This document shows positions 17,751-26,497 of a DNA stretch of 64,000 nucleotides, in pieces. How positions within the stretch are numbered: the stretch's first letter is position 1; every line of letters starts with the position of its first letter. Below the pieces are notes generated by a model, which was given only the letters and a program-made list of their open reading frames with translations, was not told the DNA's origin and ran no database searches. The DNA is from an uncultured Oscillospiraceae bacterium (GTDB lineage: Bacteria; Bacillota; Clostridia; Oscillospirales; Oscillospiraceae), in NCBI GenBank assembly GCA_934591845.1, contig CAKTPO010000002.1, positions 124,001 through 188,000 of the forward strand, read 5' to 3'. The position numbers and the translations under genes were made by a program.

Positions 17751-18451
17751 TGTTTTGGCAGCGGATCGCAGAGTGGCTCTGGGAAAAAGAACAGGTACTT
17801 TACTACATTGGCGGCAGTGACATTCTTCCTGCTCCACTGAAAGGGGAAGCAGAGCGGACGGCCATTGAGGGACTGGCCAGGGGAGAGGAGGCGGCCAGAC
17901 AGACCTTGGTGGAACACAATCTTCGTCTGGTCGTGTATATTGCCCGGCGCTTTGATGGCGGCAGCACCAATTTGGAGGATCTGATCTCCATTGGAACCAT
18001 CGGCCTGATGAAGGCCATCAGCACCTACCGGATGGATAAAAACATCAAGCTGGCCACCTATGCTTCCAGGTGTATTGAAAACGAGATTTTGATGCACATG
18101 CGCAAAATCTCCAACCAAAAGGCAGAGGTTTCTCTGGACGAGCCCATCAATCTGGATGGGGAAGGGAATGAGCTGCTGCTGTCAGATATTTTGGGAACCG
18201 GGGAGGAGGATATTCTGGCGCCTTTGGAGGCGGCGGCAGACCTGGCAATGCTGCGGCAGTCTTTATCGGAACTGTCGGCAAGGGAGCGGGAGATCGTGGA
18301 TATGCGCTATGGACTGGGAGGCGGGCAGGAGCTGACCCAGAAAGAAGTGGCGGCACGGTTGGGTATCTCTCAATCCTATATATCCAGACTGGAAAAAAGA
18401 ATTATGGGCAAGCTTCGCAAGGCTTTCCTCAAGCAAATGAGCTGTGCATAG
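17747..18451 (+). CDS. sigE: sporulation sigma factor SigE
   Basis: 234 residues. Region 2 (EHNLRLVVYIARRFDGGSTNLEDLISIG) and region 4 with helix-turn-helix (ELTQKEVAARLGISQSYISRLEKRI) are intact; the N-terminal extension is the pro-sequence removed by SpoIIGA. Directs early mother-cell transcription in sporulation. Start ATG overlaps the spoIIGA stop and follows AGGAGGT. sigG, which commonly follows this pair in Bacilli and Clostridia, is absent. Confidence 0.95.
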   Translation: MMFWQRIAEWLWEKEQVLYYIGGSDILPAPLKGEAERTAIEGLARGEEAARQTLVEHNLRLVVYIARRFDGGSTNLEDLISIGTIGLMKAISTYRMDKNIKLATYASRCIENEILMHMRKISNQKAEVSLDEPINLDGEGNELLLSDILGTGEEDILAPLEAAADLAMLRQSLSELSAREREIVDMRYGLGGGQELTQKEVAARLGISQSYISRLEKRIMGKLRKAFLKQMSCA

Positions 18452-18622
18452 AGAAACGCAGGATCGATCATTGGGTTGAAAAACGGGAAATACATTGGGC
18501 ATTCCTCTGCGTTTCATCCTTTGCTGGGAAAATAAACGCTGGAGGCCAGCCATTGACGATTGAATCGGAGACTCCTTAAGAAAGCTTTATGATTCTATCA
18601 AAAAATTTTATAGCCAAGCCGC

Positions 18623-18688
18623 TTGTAAATCCTTATGGAAGATGATATAATCCCTGTAAAAATATATCGATAGAAAAATATATCGATA
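18623..18688 (+). promoter_or_regulatory. rex promoter and tandem 16-bp repeats in its leader
   Basis: -35 TTGTAA (18623-18628), 17-bp spacer, perfect -10 TATAAT (18646-18651). Immediately downstream AAAAATATATCGATA occurs twice (18658-18672 and 18674-18688), a 16-bp period around the palindromic core TATCGATA. The repeats would lie over the transcription start and early leader. The rest of 18452-18622 shows no gene; only an imperfect distant pairing (AAACGCAG near 18453 with CTGCGTTT near 18507). Confidence 0.65.
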
Positions 18689-18708
18689 CACGAGGAGCGA
18701 AGAACGAA

Positions 18709-19353
18709 ATGGAACGTGATGTTAAGGTTTCTAAGGCGGTTTTGAAACGGCTTCCGGGGTATCTTGCTTATCTGAAAAGTCTGCCGGATACGGCACCCGC
18801 CAATATTTCCGCCACTGCCTTGGCCAACGCTCTGGATATGGGCGAGGTTCAGGTCCGAAAGGATCTGGCCATTGTATCCGACGGTGGCCGTCCCAAGGTG
18901 GGCTATCAAAGAGAAGCACTCATTGATGACATCGAGCAGTTTCTGGGCTATGACAACTCCACAGATGCGGTGCTGATTGGTGCCGGTAAACTGGGCCTTG
19001 CATTGATGGCCTATTCCGGGTTTGAGGCCTACGGCCTGAATATCCAGGCTGCCTTTGATGTGAAGCCTCCCATGGAAAAAACAGAGGACGGTCAGCCTAT
19101 TTATCCCATTTCCAAATTGGAGCATTACTGCAAGCTTCACAAGGTCTTAATGGGAATCATTACGGTTCCAGCCAGTGCGGCCCAGGAAGTGGCAGACCAG
19201 CTGATCGCCGGAGGGGTCAAGGCAATTTGGAACTTTGCCCCCACCCATCTGGATGTGCCACCCAATATTCTGGTGCAGAATGAGAATATGGCAACTTCTT
19301 TGGCGGTTCTGTCCGTACATCTGCGTGCGGCTATGAAGGACGAAAAAAAGTGA
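18709..19353 (+). CDS. rex: redox-sensing transcriptional repressor Rex
   Basis: 214 residues. N-terminal winged helix (1-80) with ISATALANALDMGEVQVRKDLA, then a Rossmann NAD(H)-binding domain with LIGAGKLGLALMAY near residue 88, and a C-terminal swapped helix. Senses the NADH/NAD+ ratio and represses fermentation genes; nifJ in this window is a plausible kind of target, but no Rex box was seen there. Monocistronic. Confidence 0.96.
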   Translation: MERDVKVSKAVLKRLPGYLAYLKSLPDTAPANISATALANALDMGEVQVRKDLAIVSDGGRPKVGYQREALIDDIEQFLGYDNSTDAVLIGAGKLGLALMAYSGFEAYGLNIQAAFDVKPPMEKTEDGQPIYPISKLEHYCKLHKVLMGIITVPASAAQEVADQLIAGGVKAIWNFAPTHLDVPPNILVQNENMATSLAVLSVHLRAAMKDEKK

Positions 19354-19371
19354 CCCAAGCAGAAAGCATAT

Positions 19372-19412
19372 AAAAAGGACCTGAGCGGATCAACTCTGCT
19401 CAGGTCCTTTTT
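19372..19412. terminator. bidirectional terminator between rex and glnS
   Basis: AAAAAGGACCTGAGC (19372-19386) pairs with GCTCAGGTCCTTTTT (19398-19412); A and T tracts on both sides serve both convergent genes. Confidence 0.9.
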
Positions 19413-19428
19413 GAAGTTCACGGTTTGA

Positions 19429-21108
19429 TCACTTACCGGGCTTGAAGCTGTCCTTCAGGCTGACGGAGCGATTGAATACCAAGTGGTCAGGAGTGGAGTC
19501 CTTGCTGTCGGGGCAGAAGTAGCCCAAACGCATGAACTGATAGCTTTCCGGGGCCTTGGCATCTTTCAAAGAAGCTTCTGCCTTGCAGCCCTGAAGCACT
19601 TCCAGAGAATGGGGATTCAGGCAGGCCAGGAAGTCTTTACCGGCGGCATCGGGGTCGGGATCGTCAAAGAGGTTGGAATACTGCCGAACCTCTGCCTCTA
19701 CGCAGTTGTTGGCATCCACCCAATGGATGGTAGCACCCTTGATTTTCCGGCCGTCAGCGGGGTCGCCACCCTTGCTCTCCGGGTCGTAGGTGGCCAGGAC
19801 TTCGGTCACGTTACCGTCTTCATCGGTAACACAGCCGGTACACTGGATCACATAAGCACCCTTCAGACGGCACTCCGGTCCGTTGGGGTACAGGCGCTTG
19901 TATTTGGGAATGGGCTGGGCCAGGAAATCGTCTGCTTCGATCCAAAGGTCTCTGGAGAAGGTGATTTCACGGGAACCGGCCTCTGGGTCATTGGGATTGT
20001 TCTCCACCAGGAAGGTTTCACTCTGGCCCTGGGGATAATTGGTAATGGTGAGCTTGACGGGCTTCAGGACGGTCATCACCCGTTTGGCGGTCTCGTTCAA
20101 ATCCTCCCGCAGGCAGTGCTCCAGGAATGCAAACTCAATGGTGTTGGGGGACTTGGCCACGCCCACCCGGTCACAGAAATTGCGGATAGAGGTGGGTGTG
20201 TAGCCCCGGCGGCGCAGACCGCAGAGGGTGGGCATCCGGGGGTCATCCCAGCCGGATACATAGCCGTTTTCCACCAGGGCCCGGAGTTTCCGCTTGGAGA
20301 GCACCGTGTGGTCGATGCCCAGTCGGGCAAACTCGATCTGCCGGGGGTGGCTGGGGACGGAAACATGTTCGGTGACCCAGTTGTACAGGGGCCGGTGGTT
20401 TTCAAATTCCAGAGAACACAGGGAGTGGGTGATTCCCTCCAAAGCGTCTTGAATGGGATGGGCAAAATCGTACATGGGGTAGATGCACCATTTGTCACCC
20501 TGACGGTGGTGGTGCATATGCCGGATCCGGTAAATAACGGGGTCACGCATATTGAAGTTGCCGGAGGCCAGGTCAATTTTGGCCCGGAGGGTATACTTGT
20601 TGTCCTCAAACTCTCCGGCCCGCATACGGGCAAACAAATCCAGGCTTTCCTCAATAGGGCGGTCCCGGTAGGGGGAGATAGCGGGGGTATTCAGGTCGCC
20701 ACGGTATTCCTTGAACTGCTCCGGGGTCAGCTCGCAGACGTAGGCGAGGCCCTTTTTGATTAGCTCAACGGCAAATTCATAGTCCTTTTCAAAGTAATCG
20801 GAGCCGTAGAAGAACCGATCACCCCAGTCAAAACCAAGCCAGTGAATATCCTCCTGAATGGCCTCAACGAACTCCACGTCCTCTTTGGTGGGGTTTGTAT
20901 CGTCCATACGCAGGTTGCAGATGCCGCCGAATTTCTCGGCGGTACCAAAGTCAATGATCAGGGCCTTGCAGTGGCCGATGTGCAGATAACCGTTGGGTTC
21001 CGGCGGAAAACGGGTGTGAACGGTTTTTCCGGCAAACTGCCCGCCGGGGGCAATGTCTTCTTCAATAAAGGCATGAATGAAATTCTTACTTTCCGTGATT
21101 TCAGCCAT
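19429..21108 (-). CDS. glnS: glutaminyl-tRNA synthetase
   Basis: 559 residues, class I synthetase. HIGH motif in YLHIGHCKALIIDFG near residue 41; KMSKS variant VLSKRKL near 268; C-terminal anticodon-binding beta barrels (about 340-559). Charges tRNA-Gln directly. Many Firmicutes lack it and use GatCAB, so its presence marks a clostridial lineage that carries the acquired enzyme. Own promoter, terminates at the shared hairpin with rex. Confidence 0.96.
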   Translation of the reverse strand: MAEITESKNFIHAFIEEDIAPGGQFAGKTVHTRFPPEPNGYLHIGHCKALIIDFGTAEKFGGICNLRMDDTNPTKEDVEFVEAIQEDIHWLGFDWGDRFFYGSDYFEKDYEFAVELIKKGLAYVCELTPEQFKEYRGDLNTPAISPYRDRPIEESLDLFARMRAGEFEDNKYTLRAKIDLASGNFNMRDPVIYRIRHMHHHRQGDKWCIYPMYDFAHPIQDALEGITHSLCSLEFENHRPLYNWVTEHVSVPSHPRQIEFARLGIDHTVLSKRKLRALVENGYVSGWDDPRMPTLCGLRRRGYTPTSIRNFCDRVGVAKSPNTIEFAFLEHCLREDLNETAKRVMTVLKPVKLTITNYPQGQSETFLVENNPNDPEAGSREITFSRDLWIEADDFLAQPIPKYKRLYPNGPECRLKGAYVIQCTGCVTDEDGNVTEVLATYDPESKGGDPADGRKIKGATIHWVDANNCVEAEVRQYSNLFDDPDPDAAGKDFLACLNPHSLEVLQGCKAEASLKDAKAPESYQFMRLGYFCPDSKDSTPDHLVFNRSVSLKDSFKPGK

Positions 21109-21148
21109 ATGGAAACTTCCTCTCTAAGCGTTGTTTCAATAATGAGGT

Positions 21149-21177
21149 ATTATAACCCATTCCCCCTTTAATTGCAA
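21149..21177 (-). promoter_or_regulatory. glnS promoter
   Basis: Minus strand: -35 TTGCAA (21177-21172), 17-bp spacer, -10 TATAAT (21154-21149). Confidence 0.7.
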
Positions 21178-21247
21178 TCAAAATTTATATGCTGTCCGGG
21201 AAATTGGTAGGGTTTGTGAAATAATTACGAATTCTTAAATTTAGTGG

Positions 21248-21276
21248 TTGTCAATTTGCCATTTGTACGCTAAAAT
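21248..21276 (+). promoter_or_regulatory. promoter of the pyrH-polC cluster
   Basis: -35 TTGTCA (21248-21253), 17-bp spacer, -10 TAAAAT (21271-21276). Confidence 0.6.
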
Positions 21277-21336
21277 AGAGTCGATGCCATGCGGGGCTGA
21301 GGGTGCCCCCGTGGGAAAGAGAAGGAGTGATACGAT

Positions 21337-22056
21337 TTGTCTCAAATCAAGTACAAACGAATTCTGCTGAAGCTCAGCGGTGAGGCCCTGGCCGGTGACC
21401 AGCATCGGGGCCTTGATTATAGTGTGATCCATCCGGTGTGCGAAGCCATCAAGGAGTGCCATGAACAGGGTGTCCAGATCGGTCTTGTGATCGGCGGCGG
21501 CAACTTCTGGCGTGGCGTGAAAGACGGTGCAGACAAAATGCAGCGCTCTCACGGCGATGCCATGGGGATGCTGGCAACGGTTATGAACTGCATTGCCATG
21601 GCAGATGCCTTGGAGCAGCACGGTGTTCCTGCCCGAGTGCTCAGTGCTGTGGAGATGAACAAGTTTGCGGAGTATTTTACCCGGGATACAGCAGACCGTT
21701 ACCTCAATGAGGGAAAGGTTGTCCTGTTTGCCGCAGGCACAGGCAATCCTTATTTCTCCACCGATACCGGCGCAGTGCTCCGGGGTGTTGAAATTGAGGC
21801 CGATGCCATTCTCATGGCCAAGAACGTGGACGGCATTTACTCTGCCGACCCCAATGTGGATTCCACTGCCGTAAAGTTTGATGAGCTGACTTATGATGAG
21901 GTCCTGGCCCGTCATCTGAAAGCAACGGATACTACCGCAATGACCCTGGCAATGGACAACCATATGACTCTGGTTTGCTTTGCCCTGGCAGATCCCAGCA
22001 ATATCCTCCGTGTTGTAAGCGGAGAGAAAATTGGAACCATCGTAAAGGAGGACTAA
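21337..22056 (+). CDS. pyrH: UMP kinase
   Basis: 239 residues of the hexameric bacterial UMP kinase (amino-acid kinase fold): ILLKLSGEALAG at the N-terminus, IGGGNFWRG near residue 52, and an FAAGTGNPYFSTDT segment near 132. Phosphorylates UMP to UDP. The start is TTG, with AAGGAG 9 nt upstream and the conserved SQIKYKRILLK following. First gene of the long cluster; frr starts 3 nt after its stop. Confidence 0.96.
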   Translation: MSQIKYKRILLKLSGEALAGDQHRGLDYSVIHPVCEAIKECHEQGVQIGLVIGGGNFWRGVKDGADKMQRSHGDAMGMLATVMNCIAMADALEQHGVPARVLSAVEMNKFAEYFTRDTADRYLNEGKVVLFAAGTGNPYFSTDTGAVLRGVEIEADAILMAKNVDGIYSADPNVDSTAVKFDELTYDEVLARHLKATDTTAMTLAMDNHMTLVCFALADPSNILRVVSGEKIGTIVKED

Positions 22057-22059
22057 TCA

Positions 22060-22614
22060 ATGAGCGTAGATTTCAGTGAATTTTCCAGAAAAATGGACCG
22101 GACCCTGGAGCATTTGGGGGAGGACTTTGATGCCGTTCGAGCCGGACGTGCCAACCCGAAGGTTCTGGACCGCATCAGCGTAGAATACTATGGCAGTGAG
22201 ACCCCTCTGAATGGTGTTGCCACCATTTCCTCTCCGGATGCCAGAACCCTGGTGATCACCCCCTGGGATACCAAAATGCTCAAAGAGATACAGAAGGCTA
22301 TTCAGGTCTCTGATCTGGGTATCAACCCCCAGAATGACGGCCGGGTCATCCGTCTGGTGTTCCCCCAGCTGACGGAGGAACGCCGTAAAGATCTGTCCAA
22401 GCAGGTCAAACGCTATGCTGAGGACGCAAAGGTCGCCATGCGGAATATTCGCCGGGATGGCATGGACTACGTGAAGAAGCTGAAAAAGAACAGCGAGATC
22501 ACAGAGGATGACCAGAAGAAGGCAGAGAAGGATCTGCAGGATATGCTGGATAAGTATATCAAGAAGGTCGATGCCGCTCTGGCTGCCAAGGACAAGGAAC
22601 TGATGTCCATTTGA
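22060..22614 (+). CDS. frr: ribosome recycling factor
   Basis: 184 residues, full length. GRANPKVLDRISVEYYG near residue 29 and the RKDLSKQVKRYAEDAKVAMRN helix are typical. Splits post-termination ribosomes together with EF-G. AAGGAGG before the ATG. A GC-rich hairpin without T tract follows. Confidence 0.97.
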   Translation: MSVDFSEFSRKMDRTLEHLGEDFDAVRAGRANPKVLDRISVEYYGSETPLNGVATISSPDARTLVITPWDTKMLKEIQKAIQVSDLGINPQNDGRVIRLVFPQLTEERRKDLSKQVKRYAEDAKVAMRNIRRDGMDYVKKLKKNSEITEDDQKKAEKDLQDMLDKYIKKVDAALAAKDKELMSI

Positions 22615-22622
22615 TTTATCAG

Positions 22623-22654
22623 CCGCGGGCCGGTCCTTTGGCACCGGCTCGCGG
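22623..22654 (+). other. hairpin between frr and uppS
   Basis: CCGCGGGCCGGT (22623-22634) pairs with ACCGGCTCGCGG (22643-22654) apart from one mismatch; no T run, so an attenuating or processing element rather than a full terminator. Confidence 0.5.
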
Positions 22655-22733
22655 AAAACAATACTACGGGGCTTTTAGAAGGCTCCCCAAAATTGAACGG
22701 ACCTTACGGATCCGGTGAGAAAGAGGTGCTTGC

Positions 22734-23453
22734 ATGGCGCTCGAGAATGAAAATCTTCCGAAACCGCCTCGGCATATTGCAATCATTATGGACGGCAACG
22801 GCCGGTGGGCAAAGAAACGTGGGCTGCCCCGTACCGCAGGTCACAGCGCCGGTGCGGAGGCTTTTCGGAGAATTGCCAATTATTGCCGCAGCCTGGGCGT
22901 GGAATACCTGACGGTCTATGCCTTTTCTACAGAGAACTGGAAACGGTCTCAGGAGGAGGTAGGAGGCATTATGCTGCTGCTCCGGAAGTATTTGGAGGAG
23001 GCCCTGCTGGACATGGAGAAAAACAGGGTTCGTTTTCGCTTCTTCGGAGATTTGTCCCGCCTGTCCCCACAGCTGCAAAAACTGTGTCGGGATGCGGAAA
23101 ACCGTTCTGTAGAGTATGATGTTCAGGTGAATTTCTGCCTGAATTATGGCGGCAGGGATGAAATCGTCCGGGCTGCCCAGGCCTTTGCCGCGGAGGTTGC
23201 CGCAGGGAAGCGCCAGCCCCAGGAGCTGACGGAGGGTCTTTTTGATTCCTATCTGTATTCAGCCGGTGTGCCGGATCCAGAACTCATTATCCGGCCCTCG
23301 GGGGAGATGCGTACCAGCAACTTCCTGCTGTGGCAGTCCGCTTATTCAGAGTACGTATTCATGGATGTTCTGTGGCCGGATTTTGGACCTCAGGACCTGG
23401 ATAAGGCCATTGCGGAGTATCACCGGCGCAACCGCCGCTTTGGAGGCGTCTGA
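22734..23453 (+). CDS. uppS: undecaprenyl diphosphate synthase (isoprenyl transferase)
   Basis: 239 residues, cis-prenyltransferase. HIAIIMDGNGRWAKKRGLPR near residue 14 holds the catalytic Asp; the C-terminal RPSGEMRTSNFLLWQSAYSE is diagnostic. Makes the C55 lipid carrier for peptidoglycan and wall polymers, relevant to the LCP-containing locus at 58-62 kb. GAGGTG precedes the ATG; cdsA follows after 3 nt. Confidence 0.96.
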   Translation: MALENENLPKPPRHIAIIMDGNGRWAKKRGLPRTAGHSAGAEAFRRIANYCRSLGVEYLTVYAFSTENWKRSQEEVGGIMLLLRKYLEEALLDMEKNRVRFRFFGDLSRLSPQLQKLCRDAENRSVEYDVQVNFCLNYGGRDEIVRAAQAFAAEVAAGKRQPQELTEGLFDSYLYSAGVPDPELIIRPSGEMRTSNFLLWQSAYSEYVFMDVLWPDFGPQDLDKAIAEYHRRNRRFGGV

Positions 23454-23456
23454 CCC

Positions 23457-24269
23457 ATGAAAATGAGAATTATTACAGCGGCAATTGCCATACCGGTGTT
23501 GCTGCTGATCCTTTTACTTGCCCCGGAGATCGTGCCGACGCTGCTGCTGGGGGTGCTGATGGCGATTGCCGCCTATGAGTTCCTCTATCGCACGGGCCTG
23601 TGCCGCCGGACCCGCATGGTCGTCTACAGCGTGCTGTGTGCTTTTGGCCTGGCCATTTGGAGCTACTACGGCGGTTTGCAGGCCTATCTTCTGCTGGGAC
23701 TCATCGTATACCTGATGCTTTTATTTTCAGAAGTCATGCTGGACCATGTAAAAGTTCCTGTGGAACTGATTGGCCTTTGCACGCTGGGCGGCTTTGTGAT
23801 TCCCCTGATGCTCAGCTCTATCATTCGCATTCTGATGACGACCAACGGTCGGTTTTTTGTGCTGCTGCCCTTTGTGGTGGCGTTCCTTTCGGATGCGGGA
23901 GCCTATTTCGTGGGCCTGCGTTTTGGCAAACACAAGCTGGCACCGGTGGTAAGCCCCAATAAGACCATTGAGGGGGTTCTGGGCGGCTTCGTGTTTGCTT
24001 TGGTAGGTATGTTGGTATACGGCCTGATTTTGCAGTTGTTCCTGCAATTCCGGGTAAACTATGGTGCAGTGGTTCTGTATGCCATTGCCGGTGCCGGTGT
24101 GGATGTTATGGGGGATCTGTGTTTCTCTGTTGTCAAGCGGCAGACCGGAATCAAGGATTACGGCAATCTGATTCCCGGTCACGGCGGTGTGCTGGACCGT
24201 TTTGATTCTATGGTCCTGGTAGCACCTCTCATGGAAGCGCTGCTTCTGATTCTTCCTTTGGCGGTGTAG
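23457..24269 (+). CDS. cdsA: phosphatidate cytidylyltransferase
   Basis: 270 residues, polytopic membrane enzyme with about seven membrane segments. Makes CDP-diacylglycerol for phospholipid synthesis. The C-terminal CTP_transf signature is present: SVVKRQTGIKDYGNLIPGHG then GVLDRFDS near residue 242. Part of the uppS-cdsA-dxr run. Confidence 0.95.
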   Translation: MKMRIITAAIAIPVLLLILLLAPEIVPTLLLGVLMAIAAYEFLYRTGLCRRTRMVVYSVLCAFGLAIWSYYGGLQAYLLLGLIVYLMLLFSEVMLDHVKVPVELIGLCTLGGFVIPLMLSSIIRILMTTNGRFFVLLPFVVAFLSDAGAYFVGLRFGKHKLAPVVSPNKTIEGVLGGFVFALVGMLVYGLILQLFLQFRVNYGAVVLYAIAGAGVDVMGDLCFSVVKRQTGIKDYGNLIPGHGGVLDRFDSMVLVAPLMEALLLILPLAV

Positions 24270-24272
24270 AAT

Positions 24273-25421
24273 ATGGTGAATTGTATCAGTATTCTCGGCT
24301 CTACCGGTTCTATTGGCCGCCAGAGCTTGGATGTAGTTCGGATGCACCCGGAAATCCGGGTGGGTGCCCTGACTGCGGGCAGCAGTCTGGAACTTCTGTC
24401 TCAGCAATGCCGAGAATTCCGGCCGGAGCTGGCGGTGGTTGCCACGGAGGAGGGCGCAAAAGCCCTGAAAGAAATGCTTTGCGATATTCCTGTGCGGGTC
24501 AGCTTCGGAATGGAGGGCCTTTTGGAGGCCGCAACTCTGGAAAGTGCGGATTGTGTGATCACGGCGGTGGTAGGAATGCTGGGCCTTCGGCCCACTTTGG
24601 CTGCCATTCGGGCTCGGAAGCGCATCGGTCTTGCCAATAAGGAGACCTTGGTTTGTGCCGGAGAGCTTGTGATGGCAGAGGCGAAGAAGTATGGGGCCCA
24701 GATCGTCCCCGTAGATTCGGAGCATTCCGCAATTTTCCAGTGCCTTATGGGCTGTGAAAACCGAAAAGAGGTCAAACGTCTGATTCTGACCTGCTCCGGC
24801 GGTCCCTTTTTCGGCATGGACCGGCAGCAGCTGTCCAAGGTGACCAAGGCGGATGCCCTGAAGCATCCAAACTGGAAAATGGGGCCCAAAATCACCATTG
24901 ACTGTGCCAGCCTGATGAACAAAGGCCTGGAAGTCATTGAAGCCATGCGGCTGTATGATCTGCCTTTGGAGCAGGTGGATGTGTTGATCCATCGGCAGAG
25001 TATTGTTCACAGCATGGTGGAGTTTACCGATGGGGCAGTGATGGCTCAAATGGGATCGCCGGATATGCGGCTGCCCATCCAGTTGGCCATGACCTATCCC
25101 GAGAGAGTTCCCAGTCCTGTAGAGCCCCTGGATTTGACGGCTTGTGGCCCGCTGACCTTTGGCAAGCCTGATTTGGAGGCTTTCCCGTGTCTGGCCCTGG
25201 CCCGGCACTGTGCAAAACTGGGTGGCTCTGCCTGTGCCGCCATGAACGGTGCCAATGAGGAAGCCGTTGCCCTGTTCCTGCAGGATAAAATCGGATTCTA
25301 TGATATTTATGGCCTGGTGAAACAGGCAGTGGAGACAGTTCCGTTCCTGGCTTCTCCGACACTGGAGGATATTCTTGAAACGGACCGACTGGCAAGAAAC
25401 TCTGTAAAATCCATGGTTTGA
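24273..25421 (+). CDS. dxr: 1-deoxy-D-xylulose 5-phosphate reductoisomerase
   Basis: 382 residues. N-terminal NADPH site ILGSTGSIGRQSLDVVR near residue 6, catalytic region with VPVDSEHSAIFQC near 148 and a CSGGPF loop, KWWMG-equivalent HPNWKMGPKITID near 203. Second step of the MEP isoprenoid pathway; ispG for a later step lies two genes downstream. Confidence 0.96.
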   Translation: MVNCISILGSTGSIGRQSLDVVRMHPEIRVGALTAGSSLELLSQQCREFRPELAVVATEEGAKALKEMLCDIPVRVSFGMEGLLEAATLESADCVITAVVGMLGLRPTLAAIRARKRIGLANKETLVCAGELVMAEAKKYGAQIVPVDSEHSAIFQCLMGCENRKEVKRLILTCSGGPFFGMDRQQLSKVTKADALKHPNWKMGPKITIDCASLMNKGLEVIEAMRLYDLPLEQVDVLIHRQSIVHSMVEFTDGAVMAQMGSPDMRLPIQLAMTYPERVPSPVEPLDLTACGPLTFGKPDLEAFPCLALARHCAKLGGSACAAMNGANEEAVALFLQDKIGFYDIYGLVKQAVETVPFLASPTLEDILETDRLARNSVKSMV

Positions 25422-25429
25422 GGCAATCT

Positions 25430-26491
25430 ATGAGTTATCTTTTTGCGTTTTTACTCTTTAGTTTTCTGGTTTTTATTCATGAACTTGGCCATTTCCTCAC
25501 GGCGAAAGCCTTTGGAGTTCAGGTCAACGAATTTTCCCTATTCATGGGTCCGACCCTCTTCAAAAAGCAGATCGGTGAGACCCTGTATTCCATTCGCTGC
25601 ATTCCCATCGGTGGATTCTGCGCCATGGAGGGAGAGGACGAGGAAAGCAACAATCCCCGCTCTTTTCCCAACGCCGTCTGGTGGAAGCGCATGGTCATTC
25701 TTGCCGCCGGTGCCGCAATGAACTTTTTGACCGGTGTTGTATTGCTGGCCTGTTTTTTTGCACCGGATAAACAATTCATCAAGCCTGTGATCACGCAAAT
25801 TGACCCCCGGTGCAGTTTTACGGGGGTTGACGGCATTCAGGAGGGAGACCGGATTCTCCGGGTGGATGGAGAGAGAATCTATGTCTATAGCGACTTTTCC
25901 CTGATCCTTTCCCTGAATCCCGGCGATGTTCACGACCTGGTGTTGGAACGGGACGGAAAAACCGTGACTTTGAACGCCTTGAAAATGGAAAAGCAGGACT
26001 TTGAAAATGAGGACGGTACGGTTTCCAAACGCTATGGGTTCAGCTTTTCGGTGACAAAGGCGACTTTGTGGGAAAAGGTAAAATACACCTGGGCCAGTGC
26101 CATGGATACGGTGCGCATGGTTCGGCTGTCCCTGCGAATGCTCTTTACAGGGCAAGCGGGGGTGGAGGATGTGTCCGGACCGGTGGGCATCGTTTCTCAG
26201 ATGGCCCAGGTAGCGGACCAGTCCGGCAGCCGGTATTATGCGTTTTTGAATCTGTTATACTTTGGCGGCTTTATTGCCATCAACCTGGCAGTGATGAATC
26301 TGCTGCCCATTCCTGCGTTGGATGGGGGCCGTTTGATGGGGGTTCTTCTTACAACCGTCATAGAGGCAGTGACCCGAAAAAAAATGAATCCGAAAATCGA
26401 GGGTTATATTCATGGCATTGGTATGATTTTATTGCTGATTCTCATGGGACTTATTATGTTCAAGGACATTATTTTTGCGATAAAGGGGTAA
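25430..26491 (+). CDS. rseP: RIP metalloprotease RseP (site-2 protease, M50)
   Basis: 353 residues. Zinc motif HELGH near residue 16 in the first membrane helix, PDZ domain (about 115-200), and the second metal motif NLLPIPALDGGRL near 286. Cleaves transmembrane anti-sigma factors and signal peptides within the membrane; a natural candidate to process the putative anti-sigma protein at 53.4-55.5 kb, though that is inference. I choose ATG at 25430 (GAGGCA upstream) over an earlier TTG at 25418. Confidence 0.94.
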   Translation: MSYLFAFLLFSFLVFIHELGHFLTAKAFGVQVNEFSLFMGPTLFKKQIGETLYSIRCIPIGGFCAMEGEDEESNNPRSFPNAVWWKRMVILAAGAAMNFLTGVVLLACFFAPDKQFIKPVITQIDPRCSFTGVDGIQEGDRILRVDGERIYVYSDFSLILSLNPGDVHDLVLERDGKTVTLNALKMEKQDFENEDGTVSKRYGFSFSVTKATLWEKVKYTWASAMDTVRMVRLSLRMLFTGQAGVEDVSGPVGIVSQMAQVADQSGSRYYAFLNLLYFGGFIAINLAVMNLLPIPALDGGRLMGVLLTTVIEAVTRKKMNPKIEGYIHGIGMILLLILMGLIMFKDIIFAIKG

Positions 26492-26497
26492 CACAAC

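Noticed and set aside
19483-20763. A 426-codon plus-strand frame opposite glnS
   Set aside because: glnS has complete class I synthetase motifs; the opposite frame shows no domain and lacks a start signal.
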